From Nyssa sinensis (lineage: Eukaryota; Streptophyta; Magnoliopsida; Cornales; Nyssaceae), in NCBI GenBank assembly GCA_008638375.1, contig CM018052.1:11775006-11839005 (forward strand): a stretch of 64,000 nt of DNA, written 5' to 3'. The notes beneath the pieces were generated by a model. That model had not been told where the DNA came from. It searched no databases and saw only the letters and a list, made by a program, of their open reading frames with translations. Shown here piece after piece: positions 33,184 to 44,855 of this stretch. The position numbers were made by a program, and so were the translations under genes. The number at the start of each line of letters is the position of its first letter. The first letter of the stretch is position 1.

Positions 33184-36100
33184 TGTAATATCCCAACCCG
33201 GGATATAGCGTGTACACCGAGCTGGACTGGGCTATAAAATGAAATCCCGAATTATGAGCCGTTATATGATAAAAAAAAAAGGGGGATGCGTAATAGACTG
33301 CATTGTTCAATTACGATGCATAGGTACGAGAGGCAAACAGTCACGGGTGTCCGGCTGCTGTTGCACCGGAAGCCGAGTTTATTGAAAAACGTGCAAGTGA
33401 ATGTCGACGCATAAATTTTTAAAGTAAATCCAAATGATTATGAATATCATATATATATATATACGGTTGGATGACATATATATATATATTATAATACAAT
33501 ATAATTAAATGCAAAGAAATAAAATGGAAAGAAAGGAATTGCATGTGGGTCATGTGTGAGGTGTCTTGTGTGCATGAGTGTGTTGCCACCGCGGCTACAA
33601 GTGGCAAGGGCCACCGACTGGGGGATCGGTTAAAGGGAATGAAGAAAGAGATTGGAAGAGAGAGAGATAAGGTAGAGAGAGAAGAGGCGGTGAGTGTTTT
33701 GTATATATATATGTATACGGGTTTGAGAGATGAGAGGTTAGAAAAGGAAAGAAGGGTCAGGAACTGAAGGGGAGAAGAAGGGAGAGAGATTGGTTCAGAA
33801 ACTGAAAGGTGGGAGAGTCACAGTGAGCTCAAAATCCGAAACCCAGGTAATTGATTTCAGTTCTGTTATTTTGATTTAAAGCATAAAGCTTAGATATAAT
33901 TGTGGGGTCTGAACAAGCATGAAATATAGAAATTATTGCAAAAAGAATGAAGCTAAATGGTGTAGAAACCATAGAGAAAATTTGAATTGCAGGTTCGGGA
34001 GGATAATCGGGTTCCATGAACTTTATGTTTAAAAACTTGTTTTGAGTTGTTAGAAATGGCCTACACAAGTGTAGAAACACACTAGAAACATTTTTGAGCC
34101 AAAACCGTGATTTAAACGCCATGAAATAGAAGAATCCACATGGCCGGAAAATCGGCCGAAAATGTTAAACCCCTATTTCGTGATGATGGGGAGGGCTTTA
34201 GGGCAAGTCGAGGCTAGGGTCGAGATCCTTGGAGGGAAAGGAATGGAACGGCATTGAAAACGGCTTAAAAAATGATTAAAAATGGGTTACCGTCGCCGGA
34301 GAGGACGACAGTGTACGCCGGAACCTACCGGAGACGTGGGGAAGACGATCGGAAAAGCGTGGGTCTATTCGGGGACGGATCCGGGTTGGATCGGGTCGGT
34401 ACCCGACCGGAAATAAAAACGGAGCCAAACTGTGTCGTTTTGGGTTTTTGGTTTAAATGGATTTAGGGCTGTTTGGTAACTGGAATAATAAATAGAATTG
34501 GGTTTTGGGGTTAACCGAACCATGGATAGGGATAGGGAATTGGGTTTATTGTATTCCGGTTCTTGAATGAAACTGAACCGTTTGGTTCAGGAGAAAGGCT
34601 GACCGGTTTAGGGTTTTGGGGTCTGAACCAACTGGTTCAGACCGCAGCTTATGGAATTTGTGAACTGGCCCCAAATGTTTTGAAAAATTACACTAAGGCC
34701 CAAAAAGAAAAATTAATGAAATGTAAATTTTACAAAAATACCCCTGACTCAAAAGTGGGTCAAACGAGGTCCAAATAGGGAAATGAATAGTCAATTTTTA
34801 TTATCTCGGATGCTCTGAGTCCATTGGTGAGGTCCGTTTCACGAGACAGAGTCCCAAAAAGTTACGACTTGTAAAAATGACCAAAATACCCCTGCTTCAT
34901 AGGTGAGTCAAATGGACTCCGATTGAATTAAATAATTAGTGAATTTTTATTATTCTGAACCTTCCAAATCTATTGGTAATGTCAAAATTATGAAAAGAGG
35001 TTCTGAGAACAACGGACATATAAAAGTCTAAATAAGTATCAGAAATACTGATCATAGCAAGGCATAGTATTTGGTGAATAGAAATTATTCTGAAACGTAC
35101 TTACTGATATATAGGGAACTCAACGGGAAAAGGCAAACCTACAGGAGACTGATTTAGCAACGCATTAGAGGTAAGTAGATACCCTTTCTCTTCCATGTGG
35201 TGTTATCAAGCCAAGTTCATTCTTTTACTGCCAAACTTGTACTCCTGAGCGTATCTGATGTTATTGTCTCCACAACGTGATATTGTTCTATCTGGTGGAC
35301 ATTGATTTATTGTTGTACCATTGTTATCATGTTGAACCGTGTTTTGAAATGCCTATTGTTATGTTTCCATTGAAATGATGATATTCCATTTTTATATACT
35401 CCTATGGAATCATTTATGATCATGAAATGTTTATGTATACTAGATTTGTGCTCAGTCACAATATCCATCCGATGCTTTTAAATTCACTGAAGACCTTCGG
35501 GTCGAGTCCGTGAACGGACATATGGCCATACACTGGAATGCACTGAAGGCGGTAAACCGGGCCCCCAAGGACCGAGGGCATATCAAGCCCTGACACAGAA
35601 CAAAAGCATCTCTTATACGATTGCTCAACTATAATTGTTGAATTACATTGTTCTTGTGATTATCTTGTATTGCGAGATATTCCTTGATTAATTTATTGTG
35701 ATCAATTATAATGGCAGTGCTTTCTTGTTATTGTATTATCGTCGAGAATTCCAGGACATTGTTATGCCATTCCTACTGATTACACATTGTGATCCCACTG
35801 TTCATTTGCCACTGTTCACATGTTAAGAGTTTCATGTTGATGTTATGTCCCTTACTCCTAATTGTACATTGTGTTCTATTGTTTATTGGCCTTTATGGCA
35901 ACTGTTCCCATTGGCTATTATAGCATCTTATTTTTGTGATTGGCTATCATATTCTTATTCTTGGATTCATATTCTTTTATGATCCTCGATACCAGTGTTA
36001 GAGATCTGTATTTACTTGCTGGGCTCTTGTAGCTCATTCCACCCTCCTCACCCCCATTTCAGGTACTGATGCCGCGAGACCCCGGTAGGAGTCTAAAGAC

Positions 36101-36417
36101 GTAGAAGGACATTTGAGAAAATGCATCAGTTTATGTTTTAGTTCTCCCATGTATTCACCACCCTCGGGTGCTGGTCATGTTGGTTCTTATTTTGTTTATG
36201 TAGAACCATATTATGTATTGTAAAGACTTTCGCTAACATTGTGTATTGAAAGACTTCCGCTGATGTACTATTACTGATAAGACTTCCGCTGTTATTGTTT
36301 TGAGGTTTTAGTACTTTGCATATTAGTACTATGATACAGGAATGGAAAAAGTAGGGACGGCCTTCGGGTCGGCCCCGTGACACGAGATCCGCATAGGGTG
36401 GGTTTCGGGTCGTGACA
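33184..36417 (+). mobile_element. Solo LTR, Ty3/gypsy type, with perfect 5 bp target-site duplication
   Basis: It starts TGTAATATCCCAACCC and ends GGGTTTCGGGTCGTGACA, 3234 bp. TTTTC occurs directly on both sides (33179-33183 and 36418-36422), and the flanks rejoin a sequence that is continuous in Z2 near 49100. The right end resembles the other long LTRs (GATCCGCATAGGGTGGG). No internal region remains, so it is a product of LTR-LTR recombination (inference). Short frames at 33543-34778 lack any recognisable domain. Confidence 0.92.
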
Positions 36418-37600
36418 TTTTCAAGGAATCACAGTATGCCAATATGCCTTGATTTTTCTTTGCAATTTCAATGAGGCATTTTATCAAATACATGGTGAAC
36501 ACCTTAAATCATGCATCATCTATAAAGTAAATTCTAACTTTCAAACCATACAACTTCTTTCACATGAACATATGCTATATACAATCAATTTAACCACATG
36601 TTTATGTTACATGTTCATTACATTTCCAATTCTCAAAGAACACATAATTACACAAAGCATCAATGGATTAAACGATCATATCTTCTAAAACACAAGGTCT
36701 ATTCACATGAATATAAGCCACAATGTAATGAATCAAACATATATTCAAGTTACATGTTCATCATTTTGAAAAATTCTCAAAGGCCTCAAAGAACACACAA
36801 GTATACAAATTACCAACTCTTGATTTTTCAAAGCAACTACATACTAAGTGAATTTCTAACAACAAGTAAACATATAAATCACTCAATCAACATATAAAAA
36901 AACCTCATAAACTTAACCCTATTTTTTACTTAGCAAGATATCATACCTAAAAGGGTTTTCTAAACCCTAGGGAGTTGTGTTCACTGTGCAGCCAAACCAA
37001 TTAGTGAGAATGTAGCCCTTGATATGGGGGAACAACTTCCTAGAAGGAAGCCTTGTGAGAATCCTAGCCTAGAGATGTGTTTTGGTGGCTTGAAACTTGG
37101 AAAACCCTAGGTTTTTCTTCACTTTTCTCTCCATGCATGAATTCTGCTTCTTCTCAGACCAATTTCTGAGATTTTTATCTCTAAGGGGCTGTATTTATAC
37201 TAAACGGGCAAAGGGGTGAAAAGACCTTTTTGCCCTTAATGAGTCCGGGACCCCGTTACACTACAATCCGTCTTGAAACGCTTCAATTCGATATTTTGCT
37301 TTAACCAAAGTTCTTAAAATTATTTTAAATGAAAATTTTCTAAAAAAATTATTTTCACCTGCGGGCGGGTTTGGCTAGTTCCACTCGGGCCACCCGGGAT
37401 GGCCTTTTGGTCCAATTTTTCAAACTATCTCCGATTAGGCTCACATTTTTACAGGAGTTGTATTTTAACATTCTAAGCATGTTTCTATTCTATGTTATAC
37501 TCAAAATATACTTCTAAATATGAATTATGTCTAAATGATGCATGTGTAGTGCCCTACTAGCAAAACAAAAAAAATTACCCTGATTTTTCAGATCTCCACA

Positions 37601-37616
37601 TCCTTCCCCCCTTTAA
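37601..37616 (-). other. Polypurine tract beside Z1
   Basis: The minus strand reads TTAAAGGGGGGAAGGA directly before TGTGGAGATC, and the sequence just outside resembles the terminal pol/UTR stretch seen in gypsy elements (AAATTTTGAGACAAAATTTC). Confidence 0.75.
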
Positions 37617-37656
37617 GAAATTTTGTCTCAAAATTTAAAAATGTACCTCTTCGACA

Positions 37657-37905
37657 AAATTTTAGAAAAAGTAATACAAAACGCGTTATAACATGGAGAC
37701 ACGCAGCCTTACCTCATTCACCTTTCCCTTCCCCAGGTGATGTGGGATGCATTACCTTCTCCCATTACCCTCTCTCCCCAAAGGAACATTGTCCACTTGG
37801 GCAGGCGTGCAGTGGCATGCAGACATCTCTACACTCCCTGCTAGGGTCTGGTTTTGATTCCATTTGTAACGACCCACTCCACATGGTACAACGCATAATG
37901 AAATC
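37657..37905 (-). mobile_element. TRIM-like fragment (LTR end, primer site, short internal, LTR start)
   Basis: The minus strand contains CATCCCACATCACCTGGGG and GAAAGGT, matching the TRIM-like LTRs at 54037-54641. The plus strand has GGTTTTGATTCCA (37850-37862), a degenerate initiator-Met primer-site complement (9 of 12), two bases before TGTAACGACCCACTCCACA, which parallels TGTAAAGGCCCGATCCACA at 54037. Both LTR pieces are partial. Confidence 0.5.
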
Positions 37906-38189
37906 CTTAAACATGATGGCTTATCAATGCCAAATTTTTTTTTTTTCCAATTCCATCCAAGCATTATGATCCACCTCAATAATGCAACATAATTAAAATA
38001 TAAAATTCTCAATGCCCACAAGGATACCTTAAAGTCTCGCAATATATATGATGACCATCTAACTAATCACAAATTAAGCTATGCGATCATCTAGTAATTT
38101 ATCACAATGTTATCAATATATCACTTGCACCTCAATATAATTTAATAATCCAATATTCTCCAAGTACAAACATACATATTGTAAACACA

Positions 38190-41100
38190 CATGCCATACG
38201 AAAGTTCAGAGACTGGGAGAGAGAGAAAGAGAGATTTCTGAGAAGGAAAAGGGAGGAAATCAGAAGGAGAAGGAGAAGGATACACCTTTAAGGTAAAAAT
38301 ATTCAAAACCCAACAATTTCTCTCTCTAAAAATTTACCTACGTATGGACTGTTTTAGCTTTTTAATTTTGTATATATGATGTTTAAAGTAAATAGACATG
38401 AACAAGACATGAAAAATAGACTCAAAAACACATCAGAAACATCAGCCGTACACCAAACCGCCATTGTTAAGCTTGGTGAGAGCAGGTCTGAAACCCTTGT
38501 AACCAAACTCTATTTGGTTGGTTGGGACCTCAAATAGACCCTATGGGTGTTCCAAAAACACTTGACCACGACTTTACAACTCAACATAAACCCTAAAAAA
38601 ATTTAGTTGCAGGTTTCGGCCATTTAACCCAGTTCTTGGTTTTAGACTTCTGAACCTATTTTTGAGAATAGGGATTGAATCCCTATTCCATGAGGATCAC
38701 GTAGAACAAAATCTCATCAAAAATGGTGATGAAATAAGTGTGTATGAGTGATTTGCAGGTTGGATTAAGAACCTTCTGCCCGAACTGATGAGCCCATTGC
38801 GAACCCTCAAATGAATGTTAAAATGATCCCTCAGATGTTAGAAACATTTTAGGTTAAAAACAATGGACATTGAGTGAACCAAAATGCACGAAAATGGAAG
38901 AAAAGAAAATTAGAATTAGGGCTACATAGTCGTGGTCGAACGAGGAAGGTGATAGTGAGTCAACTCGGTTTTAATAAACCAGGATGAGTCGACTCGGACA
39001 CGAGGTGGCATCTAGACCTGCCACTGAAAAAATGGAGCAACGTCGTTTTGAGTAGCTTTAAATTTTAAAACGTTAGGGCTGACGTCATCACGACGTCAGC
39101 CTCACGTGTTAAACCGACCAAATCGGTTGGTTCACACAAAAACCGAACCGGTTTACTTAAATTTGAACTGAACCAACTGGTTCAGATCGAAGCTTTTGAT
39201 ATTTATTGTTTGACCCCCAACTGTTACGAATTTATACTGTGGCCCAATTTTTGGAAAATTTATCCAATTACGCCCTTGGAAAAATAATAAAAGAATGTAT
39301 TAAATTATTTTATTAAATAAGTAAAATTACTAAATCGCCCTTGGGCATTAAATGACACAAATGAAGTCCAAATTAAATAAAAAAATAGTGTATTCTTACT
39401 ATTTCGGGCATTCCGGACTCAACGGTGGGGTCTGATTTGAAAAATTAAGCTCCGAAAAATAAAGACACTCAAATGGTAAATGACTGTACTGCCCCAAATA
39501 TGCCCGATGTCCAAATAAGACAAATTATTAGTGTATTCTTATTATCTCGGACCTCCTGAGTCCAATGGTGAGGTCCACGTCATGAGACGAGGTCCCAAAA
39601 AAAAAAAAATTCTCGTAAAAATGCAAAATGACCAAAATGCCCCTACTACTACAAAAGTCAAACAGAGTCCCGCAAAAGTCTAAATTGAATTTTTTCGACA
39701 TTCCGGACTCAATGGTGGACTCCAAATTACGAAAAAAAGTACGAAAAAATATGACATGCAAATAGGTAAATGACCATTTTGCCCTTTTAAACACAAAAGT
39801 CCGAATTAAATTCTAAGAAAGCCTAAACCGACTTTCTTCGACATTCCGGACTCAATGATAGAGACTATTCAACCAAAAGATATGTCTAAAATAAAAAGAT
39901 ATAAAATTTGATGAATGGCATCAGTTAGGTGGCCATAAACTAGAACACTACCGAGGCACTAAACTAAGGCTCGTACGTGAAAATAAGATACGGAAAGACA
40001 TGACACGTAAACACGTGAAGTAATTAAATTTAAATTAAAGTAAATAGAGCTACCAGAAGAGTATACCTTAAAAGTATAATGCCTAAGATTAAAGTTAGGA
40101 TTTAATACAACCCTAACATAAGTTAAGAAACATGAATAGGTGATATTGCAGTGATGTGAAGTTAATGAGACTGTATATGAATTATTCTTAGGAACTACAG
40201 AAGAAGTGGGGAAAGCGCGTTATTAACACTGACCCTAAGGACCAAGGTGAGTAACCCTGTGTTTGAAGTGGAGATTTAACTTCATATATTTGAAGAAGTT
40301 TTAAGTTCAAGTTATGTGAAGCATTTGAATATCAAATTCAGTTTTATTATAATTCCTGTTTTAAATTATTCCGTTACGACATGCTTGTTAAATGTTTTTA
40401 TATTCAGCTCTTTTCTTGGGAATGTTTAGCATGTCGGGGTAAAATGCAAATCTCTTTAAATATTCTGAATTTGATTATTACAAGTATTTGAAGTCCTATT
40501 GCAGAAGCTATATATTTCATGTTTTAAATATTCATGAAAAGTATCTATTGAAGAAGCCATGTGATAAATGTTTTACAAGATAAATGGCACTTAAGTACCG
40601 CGTGTGAAGTTGAAATCCCTTAGGATTCAACTATGACACGAAGTCGGCGTTGATATTCTTTGGAATTCAATTATGACACGAACAAATGCCTGGTAGCAGG
40701 ATCTAATCCCCCAAGCAAATGAGATCGTCAGCATTGATAGTAAAATGGGAGTCTGGTTCGAAACAGATTCCACCTAATTAAAGAGAAAAGATGACAAATG
40801 ATTTTGAAAATGGAAGCAGGTTTTTACCCCCATTTTATTATACATGTTTATATGTCTTTGAAGTGCATATACTCTACTCGAAGAAATGTATGTTAGCTTG
40901 AATATTTTACATGTTTTCAAAGCTATATGTTTTAAGAATGCATATATTCTGTGTTCTAAACGTACGAGCAATTGGTGGTGTATATTTTATAAACTCTCAT
41001 GTGCTAAAACCACTACCAATTGAAAACCCCATGACAAGTACAAGAATTACTCATAAGCTTAGATTAGCTTACCCAGATTTTATTCGGACCCCCCTTTCAG

Positions 41101-41534
41101 GTGATTAGCGGCAGTTTTGATTTGAGGACAATGATGATGAATCTGCCATTTTTGGGAAGATGTGTTTAATAAGTTTGTAGGGGGAACCATATGAATTTTA
41201 ATTAGTACATTTTGTATTAACAGACAGTGTAAGGATATGTATTAAGCCCCTCGGGGCAGTGGATATGTAATGTTATTAAAGTCTTTAAGTTTTTAGTTAT
41301 ACTCTGAATGTATGATCATGTGTACCATTGTGAAGAGCGGCAGTATTGGATGGATGCGCAAATTTTAAAATGAGAAAAGAAAAGAAAAAAGTTTTTTTTT
41401 TCACGCTTCTGCAAACCACATGTCGCATATCTATTCGATACCGCTGCGTATGCGAGCCTTGTCCTGAGGCCCTCGGGCCGAAGGGCGGTGGTTGCGACTC
41501 GAGATCCGCAAAGGGTGGATTTCGGGTCATGACA
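38190..41534 (+). repeat. Diverged LTR related to the giant-LTR element (left end unresolved)
   Basis: From about 38190 the order of motifs follows 9880-13166: CTCTCTCTAAAA, ACATCA...CAGCCGTACA(T/C)CAAACC, the GAGCAGGTCTGAAA block, ATGACC..AATGCCCC modules, GGTGAGTAA, GGTAGCAGGATCTAATCCCC, and the terminal GGTGG(A)TTTCGGGTCATGACA. The first about 600 bp of the giant LTR and its tRNA-like cassettes are absent. No internal region follows, so it is a solo or truncated LTR. If the start is 37865, CCATT/CAATT would be a 4 of 5 target duplication, but that TG is better explained by the TRIM fragment. Confidence 0.7.
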
Positions 41535-43753
41535 CAATTTGTCTAATCTGATAATATATTTGAATTTCGACCATCCAACAACCCTGGATAGCCTTTTTTG
41601 AATCTTAATTAGCCTTTAAGTTGCTTAAACTATTATTAGGGGTATTTTCATAATTTTACATAATTATGTGGAACAACCCCGGGTCCCTAAATGTCCAAAC
41701 CGACCTAGCCATTAAGTCCAAAATGCCCAAAAACCTTAAGAAAGCTCCCCTTTTCATTTTAATTGCATTTGAAATTCAATATTTTAAAGGAAGGGTATTT
41801 TTATAATTTTAATTACCAAGAACTGGTTCAACAGTGAACCAGTTTTATTCCAAACAGGTTCAAATCTAAAACAAGCCCAAGATAAATCGATCAGCCCAAC
41901 TCACGTAGCCAAATAGCCATGATCCCAGCCTAACACCAAGGTCCAGCCCACGACCCAGACCCACGACCCGGTCCGTGACCCAGTTGATTGACTCGGGTTA
42001 ATATTTGACCGTTGACTGGTTAACCTTGACCCATTGACCATTTGACTCGCAAAAGCCGGTCATCCTTTCCGGCACCAATATACCGATGATCTATTTTTTG
42101 ATCCAATTTTCACGTTTCTTTTCACCAATTTTGATCATTTTTCATTCCAAACACTCCCTAGTCTAGTTCTATGATGTAAACTACAAGATTTGAAGGCCAA
42201 AATGAGGGATTTTGACAAATCCTGATTTTCAGCCCCCTTAGAATTTCTTAGTTTTGCCTTGTTTTGACAATTGTTCCCCACCATTTTTTATCCCATTGGG
42301 TTCTCCATCATCCTCCAACAATCAAATGAGAGTTTAAAACTCCTTAGCACTGAGATCCAAAAGAACCTAGACTGGGTCCTCTCTTATTCTCACCGAACGG
42401 TGTTCCCATACACACACACACACACTCACATATATCTGCACAATTACACTCCCAAGCATGCATTCACCATCGTAAATCCAAAAAGAGGCTAAAAAAATCC
42501 CTACCTATCCTCCATGATCCGCAACTAGAGAGAGAATCTATAGAGAAAGAGAGAGAGCTTGCATTGAGCTCCCATGGCTGCCACGCTTCCCGTCTAGCTT
42601 CTGTGCAGCTTCTTTCTTTTTCTTCTCCTCTTATTTTCTTCTTCTTTCTTATCATTTCTTCTCTTCTATTCTTTTATTTGGTTCTCAGTTCATGGCTACT
42701 TCATTGCGTGTGTGTTTCACACACTCACATACACACACATACATACACATAAACACACATATCATCACACATAAACACACATATCATCACACACACACAC
42801 ACGTACACACACCTCACAGATCACTCTCTAAACACCCACACCTAAACACCCTCTTACTCTCTATTTTCCTTTTCAAAACACACACAAAACATATTGCAAC
42901 ACACACACACAGTGTATCCCACACATTCACTCTTTTTGTATCTATCTCAAACATATAACACACACTTGCACTATTCTTCTCATTCACAGTATACACACAC
43001 ACACACACACACTTTCATAGTGAGAGAGAGTATGATAGAAAGAGGTTACGTGAGGGGAGAGAGAGAGGTTTTGTGGAGGGTTCTGTTGAGAAGGGAGGAA
43101 GGGGAAAAAAAGGGAAAATGGGTTGGTGGTGTTATGTCCCATCATGGTACATCAAAGGTCAAGTTTGTCCTCTAACCATGTACCTCACCACACACAATCA
43201 TACACTTTCTCACCACCCACTACTTGACACTTTTCCCCATTCTAGAAGATCCCCTATATCTTTCTTTGGAATCTTTGGACGCATCCCCATGTGCCACGTG
43301 GCTAGTTGGCCAATTGTGCGTGCACATGCGCCTAAATTGAAACTGTCTTAGAATCACACCAAAATTGGCACCCTAGCTAATTTTGACGCCCTAATTCCAA
43401 ATATGCAGTCTGTTTTCCCAAATTGTATCATTTAGATTTTCATATTTATCTATGTCTTGTAAATGACTATCTTGGCCCGAGGTTCACATCTGTCTCGAAT
43501 AAATTACGAAAATTCCTTTTTAGCCTCAATGTGTCATATTGAGGACTTATCAACTCATTTATAATTTATCTAACTCATCTTTGATTTATCTCCAGTCTGT
43601 CCTTAGTCTATGCTGGAAATTTACCAGTTTTCCCTTTAATGATTTTTTGGGTCCTTATAATCTCCATCCCTTATAAAAATTTCATCATTGAAACTCATTA
43701 CTCTAAAGAGAACATTATCAAAACACCATTTGATAATAGGTGGGGTTGTTACA
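41535..43753 (-). repeat. W: gypsy-type LTR, minus strand, 3' LTR with polypurine tract
   Basis: The minus strand begins TGTAACAACCCCACC at 43753, right after the purine tract AAAGTGGGGAGAT (43756-43768). A second, similar junction (TTATAAGGGATGGAGAT then TATAAGGACCC) lies about 90 bp further in, around 43650-43690. The other end is not resolved; it may continue left of the plus-strand LTR at 38190-41534. No coding content. Confidence 0.6.
42412..43012 (+). repeat. CA/AC microsatellite-rich block
   Basis: CA runs recur at about 42412-42425, 42715-42815, 42880-42912 and 42993-43012, with CTTCTTT and GAGAGA tracts between. The His/Thr-rich frames across it are repeat artefacts. Confidence 0.9.
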
Positions 43754-44855
43754 ATCTCCCCACTTTATAAGAATCTCATCTGCGAAATTCAAGTTACCTT
43801 CTATGATCTCCACCTTGTGAGAGAATCTAAAATTCTTTACACCAAGTAATATCATCAATGCTATACCTCAAGCTACCTTACTCCACCTCCTTCACAAATT
43901 GAGTCTGAGCATAATAGGGTTACACCACTAACTCACTTGAACAATTAAAAGACCGACAATGTCCGTCGCACCAGTCTCTAAAGTAACAACTAACTCTGGT
44001 ACACAATACTCAACCCTGAGTGAATACTATCCAAAAGTAATACATCTCTTGACAAGAGAGTTTAACACAAGAATATCCCTAAAATCTCAGGTACAAGTAC
44101 TTTGAGCATCCATTACCCACTCCATACAAGAATCTCACAAGTCTCATTTCTTATTTTAGCATTTCACGGTCTTCTATGTCTTTTACTTTATGGTTTATCG
44201 CCTTACCGACATTTGTTCATTTAAAATTTTTGAACTCTTTCATTATTTCTCACTTCTATAGCTAGGTGATAACCCTTCATGGATCACAGCTCCTTTTGTT
44301 ACTGGCTGATGAGGCGCCATCCGTCAACTATAATGCAAGACCTAAGACCAATTTGGTCTGTATAATATATCATAGTCATAGTACTATAAGCTATGAATAT
44401 CGAGTACTAACCTAGCATACATAGATAGAATCAACAAAAAACATGTAACAACTAACACGTATCTCACCATATAAGTATTTAAGTATTGAATCCATCCCAA
44501 GGATATATATATATATACATATATAAGTACACAACCTACCATATAGATAACTACGTACCTAACCAATCATATAGACATCCAAGCATACAACCTATCTTTT
44601 AAATAACTAAGCCCATAGCCTATCTCATAACTCATATGGTCTATCACACAGACATAAGCATCTAGCCCCAACTAATCAATAATCGAGCAAATCACATACT
44701 CTCGGTCAATTCAGAAATCAAGTATAGTGCATAATTTCACACACCAATGCAACAAGCACACACATAACATGTAATCCCAATAGGCCCAAATAACTTGAGG
44801 TCTAACCTCTCCTATTGTTCGTAGGTATTCGTAACCTAAAGTTTTAGTACCATTG
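43754..44855 (-). other. Short non-coding internal stretch between LTRs W and Z2, with primer site
   Basis: It runs from the primer site next to Z2 to the polypurine tract next to W. The primer site (plus strand GTTTTAGTACCA, 44841-44852) matches the initiator-Met complement at 8 of 12, with most mismatches C-to-T/G-to-A. About 160 bp here (44155-44330) resembles 52085-52240 (AACCCTTCATGGAT(C/T)ACAGC), so both are leader regions of related elements. No gag or pol is visible in it. Confidence 0.55.

Larger units (their letters stand above)
25109..37600 (-). repeat. Z1: gypsy-type 3' LTR, minus strand, with two nested insertions
   Basis: The plus-strand left end TGTCACGCCCC and first roughly 480 bp match 44856 onward (Z2). 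The right end, 36423-37600, matches the right part of Z2 (49120-49946) and ends GATCTCCACA beside a polypurine tract. The pieces are 25109-26581, 32623-33183 and 36423-37600, about 3.2 kb in all. 32623-33183 resembles 48600-49100. The inserted pieces are the palindromic structure and the solo LTR listed separately. No coding content. Confidence 0.72.

Noticed and set aside
37865..41534. Solo LTR bounded exactly at 37865 with a CCATT/CAATT duplication
   Set aside because: The TG at 37865 parallels the TRIM LTR end and has a primer site beside it; homology to the long LTR begins only near 38190.
42692..43175. His/Thr-rich frames
   Set aside because: Produced by CA microsatellites.
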